Shown here in pieces: positions 36,001 through 43,616 of a DNA stretch of 64,000 nt (its first letter is position 1; the number at the start of each line of letters is the position of its first letter). The DNA lies in contig JAUHYW010000044.1 of assembly GCA_030426085.1 (NCBI GenBank), positions 1 through 64,000 on the forward strand, read 5' to 3'. The stretch is from a bacterium (lineage in GTDB: Bacteria > Myxococcota_A > Bradymonadia > UBA7976 > UBA1532). A program made the translations under genes and the position numbers. Below the pieces are notes generated by a model. The model worked only from the letters and a program-made list of their open reading frames with translations. It did not search any database and had not been told where the DNA came from.

Positions 36001-36214
36001 AGCACGCGCCTTCGAAGGTGTGCTCGTCGGGGCCGCAGACCACCGCGGCGTCGGGCTCCGGATCGGGGTCGGGCATGCCGGCCTCGGGCATGCCCGCCTC
36101 GGGCGTCGGGGGGCCGCCGTCCGGATCGGGCAGCGGCTCGAAGCCCCGCTCCTCGCTGCACGCGGCGAGCAGGCACAGGCCGATGAGCGGCCAGAGATGA
36201 CGTGATGGTCTCAT
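33095..36214 (-). CDS. Multiheme c-type cytochrome lipoprotein (ten CxxCH motifs)
   Basis: 1,039 residues; ATG preceded by GGGGAG. Lipobox CLLAAC, then a Pro/Asp/Gly-rich linker and a small Cys-rich region (EGACYACADFDVCAVDQ). I count ten CxxCH heme sites: CMACH, CEGCH, CGNCH, CTACH, CVGCH, CIDCH, CESCH, CASCH, CIGCH, CVGCH. There is one CxxxxCH variant (CGMQGCH). The last heme motif is followed by about 240 residues without further heme sites. Ten hemes in an outer-membrane lipoprotein recall extracellular electron-transfer proteins such as OmcA/MtrC by heme number, but no sequence relation is visible. Cytochrome maturation genes and a porin are absent from the window, so the electron partner is unknown. 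Confidence 0.88.
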   Translation of the reverse strand: MRPSRHLWPLIGLCLLAACSEERGFEPLPDPDGGPPTPEAGMPEAGMPDPDPEPDAAVVCGPDEHTFEGACYACADFDVCAVDQPDYLQHRLACCDADVRFCNEPSPPCPPPEGEPIVEPPVQQVSTCMACHNGAAPGDPAYSGDGISNPHPFPGAQYITCEGCHGGDPGGAGRLGSHVPPPPAIGDRNQRANDFLADFNRRTLAGIDRLGPDPYLDPDGDPVTNLDYLQFVNPGDLRVVSAGRGCGMQGCHGDEHAQWVPRSVLATTTGLFSATRFLVGVDNRIPEHRVDRDGDSLADSAPRAVQNPGYNAADADTGEVGRLAEQPELAQFNGPMLNNAIYDAATLANHVIDDDLDPLKPNRIRAGSPLEALIDEQVSITCGNCHLWSAGDNNRYADFRSSGCTACHMEYSYDGRHRGFDPNVPLDEPANPDQIAPGERAHVEAHQIRNVAKVLPGGAFVRGISDRACVGCHQGSNRTVLQFWGIRLDQNQDLTDDLQYPANPDTFQNTAQDQRLYNPAVGNTEFNGRNANEYILDEDYDGDGRDDTPPDIHYERGMGCIDCHGSRDLHGGTAGDPTSGQIRSRQDQATAIQCESCHGTVQSFAATAPCTTYDGDAAECAVDRRGNVLRHVTQGADGHFWLTSRLDKARHYVPQTRDVTVLSQRTHPITSQALYSPEASYAMGAADGDQATGIGPLQGDPVLNRGFSHLETMDCASCHASWTNNCIGCHLATQYDADPGEYHFSNITGERILLDEANADFVYQSPVMQYLGVNSRGAITKISPAEKVFWRTVDRNGQTSDVFVFSDRLGEGNNPANGGRNDFPALSMNQMMPHSIRGAVDGSNEGPTYCVGCHVNRAMLDDAAVIAEYDAFVEAYDNQAFADIDFDVLQTHIGQNTGNQLNSPFFVRMMAGQGTGLFLFDANGCPVNPLDARADRENCNEQAPADLFADLVNAVVYDLDRIVQFNGVPNSSSAHPLLQDRDGRASRAGASNGQMAGPLGATTLQRLIGGDDIANTGIVLDGWLDADGQPQGTAVELAQ

Positions 36215-36283
36215 GAATTACTCCCCGAAAAGGATGCCACTGTGGTGCCCTCTCAGGTTGTAGACGTCGGCGATGCGAGATGC

Positions 36284-36327
36284 GATTACACGCGCATTAC
36301 ACAGGCATTTCAGCGGCATCTCACCCG
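36284..36327. promoter_or_regulatory. Four 11-bp-phased direct repeats in a divergent control region
   Basis: Between the multiheme cytochrome gene and the glycosylase gene the cores ATTACA (36285), ATTACA (36296), ATTTCA (36307) and ATCTCA (36318) recur exactly every 11 bases; a related CGATGCGAGA precedes them. On the other strand the units read GTGTAATGCGC, GTGTAAT and similar. Direct repeats at 11-base spacing are the usual target layout of OmpR/PhoB-type response regulators. The array is 70-113 bases upstream of the cytochrome start and 67-110 upstream of the glycosylase start. Confidence 0.5.
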
Positions 36328-36393
36328 CGGGCAGTGTTCGGTGGACGGGTATGCTATCCTGCCATCCGACGATCACCTCCGACCCGAGTCGAC

Positions 36394-37008
36394 ATGCCCC
36401 CAACCGCGCCCCTGCCCGATCCCGAGGGCCGCCTCCTGCCCCTGCTGACAGAGGTGCGCGCCTGCCGGCTGTGCGCCGGTACGCTCGACCCCCGCCCGGT
36501 CCTGCGTCTGGCACCCGAGAGCCGGATCATCATCGTGGGGCAGGCGCCGGGGTCGCGGGTGCACGCCTCGGGCATCCCATGGGACGACGCGTCGGGCGAC
36601 CACCTGCGGGCCTGGCTGGCGGTCGATCGGGCCACCTTCGACGATCCCCGGGTGTTCGGCGTGCTGCCGATGGCGTTCTGCTATCCGGGTCGGGGCGATG
36701 GCGGCGATCGGCCCCCGCCGGCGATCTGCGGCGAGACGTGGCACGACCGGCTGTTCGCGGCGCTCGACGGGCCGCGCCTCTCCCTGCTCGTGGGGCAATA
36801 CGCCCAGCGGTTCGTGCTCGGGCGACGGCGGCGGCGCACGCTCACCGAGACGGTGCGGGCCTGGGAGGACTACCTGCCGCGCTGCTGGCCCCTGCCCCAC
36901 CCGTCGTGGCGCAGCCGGATCTGGATGCGGCGCAACCCATGGTTCGCCGACGAGGTGCTGCCTCGCTTGCGGGCCCGCGTCGCCCGGGAGGTCGCCGGGT
37001 CGCTGTAA
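36394..37008 (+). CDS. Uracil-DNA glycosylase superfamily protein
   Basis: 204 residues from the ATG at 36394; no strong ribosome-binding site is seen and in-frame upstream starts exist. The N-terminus has a CxxC pair (RACRLCAG), then IIIVGQAPGSRVHASGIPWD (the glycosylase motif near GQAPG) and SGDHLRAWL. A mid segment has SLLVGQYAQRFVLG, and the C-terminal motif is PLPHPSWRSRIWMRRNPWFA, where HPS contacts DNA in the superfamily. Two further cysteines (MAFCYPG, PAICGE) could complete an iron-sulfur site as in family 4 enzymes, but this is uncertain. Expected role: removal of uracil from DNA. Confidence 0.8.
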   Translation: MPPTAPLPDPEGRLLPLLTEVRACRLCAGTLDPRPVLRLAPESRIIIVGQAPGSRVHASGIPWDDASGDHLRAWLAVDRATFDDPRVFGVLPMAFCYPGRGDGGDRPPPAICGETWHDRLFAALDGPRLSLLVGQYAQRFVLGRRRRRTLTETVRAWEDYLPRCWPLPHPSWRSRIWMRRNPWFADEVLPRLRARVAREVAGSL

Positions 37009-37061
37009 GGGCCGCGGTCGGCGGCGTCGGGTCGGCGTCGATTCACAGGAGAACCCCCCCG

Positions 37062-37505
37062 ATGGCCAGCCCGCGCCGCATCCTGCTCGCCGCCTCCCTG
37101 CTCGCGTCCGCCGCCGCGTCGTCGGGGTGCGGCTTCACCTACGAGCCCGACCCCGGGCGGGTCGATACACCTCAGGCGGGCCTCGACGCGGCGGTCGAGT
37201 TCGACTTCGGGGCTCAGCCCTTCAATGATCTGGGGACCGACTTCGACGCGGGGCCCGATCGGGACGCCGGCCTCGACTTCGACGCCATGCCCCACGAGCC
37301 CGATCAATCGATGGCGACGCCATGCGAGCCGGAGGACGACGCCGGCGCCGACGGTGGCTGGGAGGATGCGCCCGACGGCGGCCGGGGCGACGGCGGCTGG
37401 GGCGACGGCGGCGCGCTGCCCGACGCTGAGCTCGATCCGTGCGCGCCGGTCGCCGACGCCGGCGCCCCCGATATGGGAGGCGACGCCGAGGCGCCCGATC
37501 CCTGA
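37062..37505 (+). CDS. Small Asp/Gly-rich lipoprotein
   Basis: 147 residues; AGGAG about 12 bases before the ATG. Signal peptide with lipobox ASSGC, then GFTYEPDPG and an entirely low-complexity acidic body rich in Asp, Gly, Ala and Pro (EDDAGADGGWEDAPDGGRGD). Such linkers are normally followed by a folded domain in this genome, but here the protein ends. It could be a surface spacer, a decayed lipoprotein or a truncated relative of longer ones. A short gap (72 bases) separates it from the ECF sigma gene. Confidence 0.6.
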   Translation: MASPRRILLAASLLASAAASSGCGFTYEPDPGRVDTPQAGLDAAVEFDFGAQPFNDLGTDFDAGPDRDAGLDFDAMPHEPDQSMATPCEPEDDAGADGGWEDAPDGGRGDGGWGDGGALPDAELDPCAPVADAGAPDMGGDAEAPDP

Positions 37506-37577
37506 GCGGCCGGGCGGGCTCGTCAGCGCGCCTCCGGGGCTGGCGACGGCCGGCGGGCTCGCGTAGGCTGCGCAGAC

Positions 37578-38198
37578 ATGGACGCCCCCTCCGACTACGA
37601 CCTCCTGAAAGGCTGCATCGCCGGCGAGCGCCGGGCATGGCATGCCTTCGTCGAGCGCTTCACGCGCTATGTCTACTTCCTCATCCGGTTGACGGCGAAG
37701 AAGCACGCCACCGAGTTCGGCCCCGAAGAGACCGCCGATCTGCACAACGATCTCTTCCTGGCCCTGCTCGAGGACGACTGCCGCCGCCTGCGGGCCTATC
37801 GGGGCGAGAACGGCTGCTCGGTGCGCTCGTGGGTCCGCATCATCACCATCCGCCGCTGCCTGGACGCCCTGCGCAAGCGGCGCCGGTTCGTCTCGCTCGA
37901 CGCCGGAGGCGACGACGAGGCCCCCCGGGCGCCGGTGCTGACCGACGATGGCCCCGACCCCCTGCAAGCGCTGCTCGCCCAGGCCGACGCCGAGCGCCGG
38001 GCGCAGCTCGAGACATTGACCGAGGGCCTCAGCGAGCGCGATCGGCTGCTGCTCGAGATGATCTACGTGCGCAAGATGTCGGCCGACGCCATCGCCGCGA
38101 CGCTGCGCATCAAGAAGGGCGCGCTCTACACCCGCAAGACCCGGCTCATCAAGCGGCTGCGGGCGCTGGCGGTCGAGGCCGGGCTGGCCGATCCGTGA
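37578..38198 (+). CDS. ECF-type RNA polymerase sigma factor
   Basis: 206 residues. The N-terminus carries sigma region 2 (AWHAFVERFTRYVYFLIRLT, ADLHNDLFLALLEDD, RAYRGENGCSVRSWVRIITI, RRCLDALRKRRR). A linker and sigma region 4 follow (LSERDRLLLEMIYVRKMSAD, AIAATLRIKKGALYTRKTR). It directs core RNA polymerase to a specific promoter set. A zinc-finger-containing anti-sigma-like protein is encoded directly downstream, the standard pairing for control by membrane or cytosolic signals. Regulon unknown; an ECF-promoter-like motif lies between the two genes. Confidence 0.9.
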   Translation: MDAPSDYDLLKGCIAGERRAWHAFVERFTRYVYFLIRLTAKKHATEFGPEETADLHNDLFLALLEDDCRRLRAYRGENGCSVRSWVRIITIRRCLDALRKRRRFVSLDAGGDDEAPRAPVLTDDGPDPLQALLAQADAERRAQLETLTEGLSERDRLLLEMIYVRKMSADAIAATLRIKKGALYTRKTRLIKRLRALAVEAGLADP

Positions 38199-38217
38199 GC
38201 CGCCGCGGAGAAATCGG

Positions 38218-38250
38218 CGGCGGGTGTAAGCCCGCCGGTCGGTGGCGTCC
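38218..38250 (+). promoter_or_regulatory. Hairpin and ECF-promoter-like motif between sigma and anti-sigma genes
   Basis: CGGCGGG (38218-38224) and CCCGCCG (38231-38237) form a 7-bp stem with loop TGTAAG. The same loop can be read as a -35-like TGTAAG, with CGTCC 15 bases later as a -10-like element. It may be a hairpin attenuating downstream expression or a promoter read by the sigma factor itself. Confidence 0.3.
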
Positions 38251-38280
38251 GGTGCGCCACCCGAAACGAGGAGCCCTGCC

Positions 38281-38913
38281 ATGACGCATCGCTGCCCCGA
38301 CGAGGAGACCCTCGCCGCGTTCTTCGACGGCCTGCTCCCGCCGGCCGCCGAAGCGCGTTTCCTGCGCGGCCTGCGCACCTGTGACGACTGCCTCGAGCTG
38401 GTCGCCGCCCTGGGCATCGTCATCGACGCCGACGACGGGCTGGCCTGGCGGGACGAGGTCGTGCCGGCCGACGTCACCGCCCGGGCCCGCGCCCTGTGGC
38501 CCGCCGAAGACCCGATCGCCCGCGGGCTGCGCATCGCCGTGAAGTGGATCGGCGACGCGCTGCGGCCCCTGAGCGACGCCCTGACCCCCCTGCCCCCCGC
38601 CGCCGCGGCCATGCGCGGCGGCGAGCGCGAGGCCCGCGAAGAGCTGCGCTATCAGGTGACCCTGGGCGATCTGCCGATGGAGATCGATCTGGAGATCGAC
38701 GGCCCGGACGAGCTCGCGCTCACGATCCGCCCGATCCATCCCCCCCCGGCGGGCATCCTGCTGCGGCTGACGGCCGACGGTGAGACGCGGGCGCTGAGCA
38801 GCCTCGACGATCGAGGGGCGACGGTCGACGCGCTGCCCGTGGGGCACTACGAGCTGAGCATCGAGCAGGCCGACCGTCCGCTGGGTTCGCTGCGGCTCGA
38901 GCTGATGGCCTGA
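38281..38913 (+). CDS. Zinc-finger anti-sigma-like protein
   Basis: 210 residues; the ATG at 38281 has GAGGAG just upstream. The N-terminus resembles the zf-HC2 anti-sigma fold: HRCPDEETLAAFFDGLLPPA, then HxxxCxxC replaced by RTCDDCLELVAAL (one His/Cys set near residues 4-5 and 35-38). A long alanine/proline linker and a small beta domain follow (LRYQVTLGDLPMEIDLEIDG, LTIRPIHPPPAGILLRLTAD, LPVGHYELSIEQADRPLGSL). No membrane helix is obvious, so it may be a cytosolic sensor. Its position right after the sigma gene supports a role in restraining that factor. Confidence 0.75.
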   Translation: MTHRCPDEETLAAFFDGLLPPAAEARFLRGLRTCDDCLELVAALGIVIDADDGLAWRDEVVPADVTARARALWPAEDPIARGLRIAVKWIGDALRPLSDALTPLPPAAAAMRGGEREAREELRYQVTLGDLPMEIDLEIDGPDELALTIRPIHPPPAGILLRLTADGETRALSSLDDRGATVDALPVGHYELSIEQADRPLGSLRLELMA

Positions 38914-38984
38914 TCACCGGCCGGACCCCGCCGGCCCCTGCCGTTGAGGTACTCTGGTGCCTTCTTCGTCGCGCCGGAGGCCGC

Positions 38985-40436
38985 ATGTCCGCCTGTCGTC
39001 CCCTGATGGCTCTGCTGTTGGCGCCAGCGTTCGTCGTGGGCTGCTCCGATCCGGTGACGGCGCCGGTCGACGACGGCGGGGCGCCGGCCGACGGGCGCTT
39101 CGTGCCGCCGCCGGTGGTGGACTCGGGCTTCGGGCCGCGGGCCGACACGGGCGGAGGCGCAGGGGGCGCGGCGGGCGACGGGGGCGTGGCTGATGACGGC
39201 GGCGGCGGTACGGGCGGGGCCCCGCCCGAGCGGCAGCCGCATTGCGATCCCGCGAACCGCGAACAGTGCAACGACATCGACGACGACTGTGACCTGATCG
39301 TCGACGAGGGCTGCACCTGCACCCTGCCGGAGAAGCCGTGCTACAGCGGGCACCCGGCGGATCTGGACGGATCGGAGACCGCCTGCCGGGCCGGGGTGCA
39401 GGCGTGCCGCATCGAGTTCTACGGGCCCTGCGAGGGTGAGGTGGGGCCGGCCGACGAGGCGTGCAACGGGGTCGACGACGACTGCGACGGCATCACCGAC
39501 GAGCTGGAGGACTGCCGGAATCGGCCGCCGACGGCGATCTGCCCGGACGACCTGGAGGGGCCGCCGCTGGCCGACTATCGGCTGGCGGGCGGCTACGATG
39601 ACCCCGAGGGGCAGCCCATGGCCCGGGCCGAGTGGCGCATCGTGGAGCAGCCAGGCGGCTCGACCGCCGCGCCCCGCCCGGCGATGGGGCTCGACACGGT
39701 GATGTTCGCCGATCTGCAAGGCGGGTATCTGCTGGAGCTGACGGTCGAGGACAGCGAGGGCGGCATCGGGCGCTGCACGACCCGGATCACGACCCGTACC
39801 CGCGATGGGCTGCGCATCGAGATGGTGTGGAACGTCAACGCGGTGGGCGACACGTCGGATGTGGATCTGCACCTCAAGCGGGCACCGGACGCTGACTGGT
39901 TCGACGAGGGCGCCCGGGGGGATGACTGCTTCTATCGCAACTGCAAGGTGTGCGGCGGCTTCGATGAGGACGCCTGCCGGGCCGAGCTCGCGGCGTTCAA
40001 CGCCGATCCGAACCGTGACCCCCCGCCGCAGGTGGAGTGGAGCGCGCCGCTGAGCGCCGATGACCCCCGGCTCGATCTGGACGATGTCGAGGGCCTCGGG
40101 CCGGAGAACATCAACATCCTCACCCCCCGCGCGGGGATCTACCGGCTGGGGGTGCACTACTACGAGGACGATGGCTTCGGGGCGTCGACGGTGACCGTGC
40201 GCATCTTCTGCGGGGGCGAGCTGGCGCGGGCGTTCGACCCCATCGCGCTCGAGCCCACCGGCAGCCGCGGCGGGCCGGCGACCGAGTTCTGGGAGGTCGC
40301 CGACATCGTATGGCAGGGCGACGGCTGCCGGGTCGACCCCCTCGGTGCGCCCGGGTGCCCGCTCATCTGCACGCAGGACGAGGCGCTGTTCGGCGGATGC
40401 CGCCCGGGGCGCACGCGGGGGCGAGCCTGCCCCTGA
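38985..40436 (+). CDS. Lipoprotein with MopE-type metal-binding motifs
   Basis: 483 residues. Lipobox AFVVGC, then a Gly/Asp-rich linker to about residue 85. Two DxDxD copper/metal-binding motifs of the MopE type occur (CNDIDDDCDLIVDEGC and CNGVDDDCDGITDE). A PKD-like or Ig-like domain follows (PTAICPDDLEGPPLADYRLA, GGYLLELTVEDSEGG). The C-terminal region has WNVNAVGDTSDVDLHLKRAP, ITTPRAGIYRLGVHYYEDDG-like strands and several Cys pairs. It is exported and probably exposed on the cell surface. Calcium or copper binding is inferred from the motif only. It converges with the next gene, 7 bases apart. Confidence 0.75.
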   Translation: MSACRPLMALLLAPAFVVGCSDPVTAPVDDGGAPADGRFVPPPVVDSGFGPRADTGGGAGGAAGDGGVADDGGGGTGGAPPERQPHCDPANREQCNDIDDDCDLIVDEGCTCTLPEKPCYSGHPADLDGSETACRAGVQACRIEFYGPCEGEVGPADEACNGVDDDCDGITDELEDCRNRPPTAICPDDLEGPPLADYRLAGGYDDPEGQPMARAEWRIVEQPGGSTAAPRPAMGLDTVMFADLQGGYLLELTVEDSEGGIGRCTTRITTRTRDGLRIEMVWNVNAVGDTSDVDLHLKRAPDADWFDEGARGDDCFYRNCKVCGGFDEDACRAELAAFNADPNRDPPPQVEWSAPLSADDPRLDLDDVEGLGPENINILTPRAGIYRLGVHYYEDDGFGASTVTVRIFCGGELARAFDPIALEPTGSRGGPATEFWEVADIVWQGDGCRVDPLGAPGCPLICTQDEALFGGCRPGRTRGRACP

Positions 40437-40443
40437 GCGAGAG

Positions 40444-41886
40444 TCAGTCCCAGCCGACGCGGGTCCAGCGGCAGGCGGCGCCGAGCAGATCGACGCCGGC
40501 GAAGCAGGCTTCGTCGGGCTCCACCTCGAAGCACAGCTCGGCGAGCGCGGCCGCCCGCACGCTGCATGGGGCGGCGCGGGGCACGGCGTCGCCGCACAGA
40601 TCGGCGCACTCGGACGCGGCCGCGGCCCGGGACGCGAGGCAGCCGGCGAGCGACCCGCCGCCGAGCAGGCATCGGGCGAGCGCGGCGTCGGCGGCGACCG
40701 CGCAGTCGAAGCACTCGGGCACAGGCGCGGCGCCGCCGCAGCCTTCGAGGCAGCCCAGCCAGCCGTCGCGGAAGGCGAAAAGGCACTCGAAGTCATCGGC
40801 CCCGCAGATCTCCCAGGCGGCGAGGCCGCTGGAGAGACACTCGAAGCACGCATCGACCGGCGGCTCGGCGAAGAGGCACGCGCCGAGGACGGTCTCGCGC
40901 AAGGGTGCGCAGTCGTCGCCGCCGACGGCCCGACAGGTGGCACCGGCGGCCTCGGCCCCGATGACACACCGCTCGAAGGGCGCGCCGACGCAGTCCGCGG
41001 CGCACGCCCGATCCGTCGAGAGGCGCCGCTCGACGCAGTGGTCCGGCTCGAAGCCGAGTGATACGCAGCTCCGCTGGTCGGCTTCGATCCGCGCCTCGCA
41101 GGCCGCGCACCCCTCGGTGACGAGCCCCCGGCAAGCGTCGAGCGCGACCGAGAGCGTGTCGTCGCACGGCGCTGCTGATCCGTAGCGACACAGGGACCAG
41201 GCCTCGCCGGCCTCGAACGCGCAGTCCTTGCCGGCGAAGAGGGGCCGATCTTCACAAGCCGGGAAGCACGCGTCGAAGCCTTCGTAGAGCACGAAGCCGC
41301 AGCCCAGCGGGGGGTCGTCCGGGCAGAAGGGCCCGACCCCGAGCAGACATTCGGCGCACAGGGCCTCCCGGCAGGTGAAGGCGCACTCCAGCTCGAGGGC
41401 CTGCGCGAGCTGCTCGCAGGCTGCGGGGGGCGCGTGCTCGAAGCACTGTTCGACGAGGAGCAGCAGCCGGGCCTCACAGTCGGCGCACTCGGCGGTCCCC
41501 GGGGCGCCACACACCGCTTCGCAGACCTCGGCCAGCTCGGGGTCGACGACGCAGTCGGCCTCGCCGGCGCACTCGGCGGATGCGGCGAGCGCCTCGACGC
41601 AGTCGGCGCAGTCGTCGAGCGGTTCGGGCTCCGCGTCGGGCGCAGCGTCGGGCGCGGCGTCTGGAGGTGGCGCGGCGTCGGGAGGTGGCGCGGCGTCGGG
41701 GCCGAGGGCGTCGATCGGGAGGGCCGCGTCGGACGGGCGGTCCCCGTCGGGAGCGCCCGCGTCGCGCATATCGGGTGGGGGATCGGGAAGCGATACGCGA
41801 CCGTCCGGGGCGTCGCCCAGATCGACGTCGACGACGCATCCTGTCAGCGCCGCCGCGACGAGCAGCCGGGCGGCGGCGCGGATCAC
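40444..41886 (-). CDS. Cysteine-rich lipoprotein with repeated CxxC-x10-C units
   Basis: 480 residues. Lipobox ALTGC, then a Pro/Asp/Ala linker (to about residue 88). The rest has about 60 cysteines organised in repeated units opening with CxxC and a third Cys 10-11 positions later: CADCVEALAASAEC, CADCEARLLLLVEQC, CAACEARIEADQRSC, CFECLSSGLAAWEIC, CFDCAVAADAALARC, with a shorter variant CAECLLGVGPFC. The units look helical and disulfide-rich. I know no named family for them. The start overlaps the stop of the preceding gene by 4 bases, placing it as the last gene of an ECF sigma operon, so it may be a target or envelope stress component. Confidence 0.75.
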   Translation of the reverse strand: MIRAAARLLVAAALTGCVVDVDLGDAPDGRVSLPDPPPDMRDAGAPDGDRPSDAALPIDALGPDAAPPPDAAPPPDAAPDAAPDAEPEPLDDCADCVEALAASAECAGEADCVVDPELAEVCEAVCGAPGTAECADCEARLLLLVEQCFEHAPPAACEQLAQALELECAFTCREALCAECLLGVGPFCPDDPPLGCGFVLYEGFDACFPACEDRPLFAGKDCAFEAGEAWSLCRYGSAAPCDDTLSVALDACRGLVTEGCAACEARIEADQRSCVSLGFEPDHCVERRLSTDRACAADCVGAPFERCVIGAEAAGATCRAVGGDDCAPLRETVLGACLFAEPPVDACFECLSSGLAAWEICGADDFECLFAFRDGWLGCLEGCGGAAPVPECFDCAVAADAALARCLLGGGSLAGCLASRAAAASECADLCGDAVPRAAPCSVRAAALAELCFEVEPDEACFAGVDLLGAACRWTRVGWD

Positions 41887-43007
41887 GGGCGCTCTGCGGC
41901 GTCGAGCACCGGCTGGAGGGCCCGACGATAGGGGCTCTCCGGGTGGCGGGTGACGAACGCCCGGGCCCGGCGGCGAGCGTCGTCCAGCCGGCCGGCGGCG
42001 ATCAGCGCCTTGATCTCGAGCACGTCTCGCTCTTCGGCCAACCGGCCATCGGGGAAGCGGGCCCGGTGGCGCGCCAGCCGAGTGAGCGCGGCGGGTGCGT
42101 CACCGGCGGTCAGCCGCTGTCGGGCAGACTCGAGCATCACCGACTCGGCCTTCAACGCAGGGTCGGGCATGTGGGGGTCGACGGGTTCGACCGGCGCGGT
42201 GGGCTCGACCGGCGCGGTGGATTCGACCGGCGCGTGAGTACCGGGCCCGGTCGCGGCCTGACCCGGCGCGTCGGGCGCCACGGCCGCGGCGACGCGGCGC
42301 GCCTGGCCGGCGTTCGCCTTCGCCGGCGCGGGCGCCGGGGGCCGCTCGACCGACGGCTGGGTCTCCGCTGGGGGCCGCGTCGCCTCGGGGGGCGTCGCGC
42401 GGGTGCGGATGGCTGTCGGCGCGGGGCGGGGCGCCGGGCTCGGCTCGACCCGGCGCGGGGGTGTCGCGGCCGCCGGCGCTTCGGTGACGGCGAGCGGGGC
42501 CGGCGACGGGCGAGTCTCTTCGGGCACCGCGGGCGTGGGATCGATCGCTGCGGGCGCGGTCGCCTCATCCCGGCGGGCCGGCTCGACAGGCGGGCGCGGC
42601 GTCGGCGCGACCACCTCGACGGCTGGCGTCTGCGGAGTCTGATCGGACAGCGTCGTCCCGACGACCGCCGCGGTCCCGCCGCCGATCAGGGCGGTCAGGA
42701 CGAGGCCCTTGAGCCACGCGCCGCCAACTGCGGCCGATGTGGCCCCGCCTGCGGCGGCCGAGGCGCCCCCGGCAGCGCCGGTGACGCCCGCCGCGCCGGC
42801 CCCGGACGCCGCCGCGCTCGCGGTCTGCGCCGCGCCGGCGGCACCGGCCGCGCCGATCGTCGCGCCGGCCGCGACCCCCGCCATGATGCCAGCCAGGATC
42901 CGATCCTCGGCCCCCGGCGGGGGCTCGACGAAGGCCGCCTCGGCGGCGAAGTCGAGCTCGAGCGCCGGATCACGCCACCCGGCGCGGTCGTCGGATCGCT
43001 CGGTCAT
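41883..43007 (-). CDS. Membrane protein with Ala/Gly-rich helix and C-terminal TPR-like domain, sigma-operon
   Basis: 374 residues. A short cytosolic N-terminus (WRDPALELDFAAEAAFVEPP) precedes an unusual Ala/Gly/Ser-rich stretch (about 35-105), whose end (LKGLVLTALIGGGTAAVVG) is a likely membrane helix. A long Pro/Thr/Glu-rich spacer (about 120-270) follows. The C-terminal 90 residues form TPR-like helices (ARQRLTAGDAPAALTRLARH, FPDGRLAEERDVLEIKALIA, LDDARRRARAFVTRHPESPY). It sits between an ECF sigma gene (ATGA overlap) and a Cys-rich lipoprotein gene (ATGA overlap). Its N-terminus could hold the sigma factor like a non-canonical anti-sigma; this is inferred from position. Confidence 0.75.
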   Translation of the reverse strand: MTERSDDRAGWRDPALELDFAAEAAFVEPPPGAEDRILAGIMAGVAAGATIGAAGAAGAAQTASAAASGAGAAGVTGAAGGASAAAGGATSAAVGGAWLKGLVLTALIGGGTAAVVGTTLSDQTPQTPAVEVVAPTPRPPVEPARRDEATAPAAIDPTPAVPEETRPSPAPLAVTEAPAAATPPRRVEPSPAPRPAPTAIRTRATPPEATRPPAETQPSVERPPAPAPAKANAGQARRVAAAVAPDAPGQAATGPGTHAPVESTAPVEPTAPVEPVDPHMPDPALKAESVMLESARQRLTAGDAPAALTRLARHRARFPDGRLAEERDVLEIKALIAAGRLDDARRRARAFVTRHPESPYRRALQPVLDAAERP

Positions 43008-43600
43008 GACACCTCTCCCTTCGCCCGCAGCGCCTCGACCGCGCGGCGGAACCGCTCGCGGGCGACGCGCAGGCGAGAATAGACCGTATTGACCGGGATC
43101 CCGAGCGCCTCGGCGATCTCGGGGCCGCTCACCGCCTGCATCTCATACATCACGAAGACCGCCCGCCGCTCGTCATCGAGCGTGTCGAGCGCCCGGTGGA
43201 TGCGCTCGGCCCGGCGCCGGGCGATGACCTCGCCCTCGGGGTCGCTGCCGGCGATCGCGCCCTTGCGAGGGTCGTCGGTCAGCTCTTCCCGGTGGTGTCG
43301 GGCCCGCCGCCGCTCAGCGGTCGCCACCCGGTAGGCGATGCCCAGCAGCCACGGGCGGATCGGTCGTCGGGGGTCGTAGTCGTCGAGCCGCCGATGCACC
43401 ACCAGGAAGACCTCCTGCACCGCGTCCTCCAGCTCGGCCCGGCGCACGCCCAGCCGGGCGAGGGTGCTCCAGACGACACGGAAGTTGTCCCGGTAGATCG
43501 CACTCAGCGAGGGCGTCTCGGGCGCGGGTTCGGGTCGGGCGGCGGCGTTCACATCGGAGTATTGCGGGCGATCGGCGGATCCTGTCATGGCCCGCGCCAT
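43004..43600 (-). CDS. ECF-type RNA polymerase sigma factor
   Basis: 198 residues from the ATG at 43600; a second ATG at 43588 is possible and neither has a clear ribosome-binding site. Sigma region 2: LSAIYRDNFRVVWSTLARLG, AELEDAVQEVFLVVHRRLDD, RPIRPWLLGIAYRVATAERR. Region 4: LDDERRAVFVMYEMQAVSGP, EIAEALGIPVNTVYSRLRVA. It closely follows the pattern of myxobacterial ECF factors. It is flanked in one transcript by a barrel-like envelope protein upstream and membrane and lipoprotein genes downstream. This suggests it reports envelope state or controls its own operon. It is distinct from the sigma gene at 37578. Confidence 0.9.
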   Translation of the reverse strand: MARAMTGSADRPQYSDVNAAARPEPAPETPSLSAIYRDNFRVVWSTLARLGVRRAELEDAVQEVFLVVHRRLDDYDPRRPIRPWLLGIAYRVATAERRRARHHREELTDDPRKGAIAGSDPEGEVIARRRAERIHRALDTLDDERRAVFVMYEMQAVSGPEIAEALGIPVNTVYSRLRVARERFRRAVEALRAKGEVS

Positions 43601-43616
43601 TTTTTCGATCGGCGGC

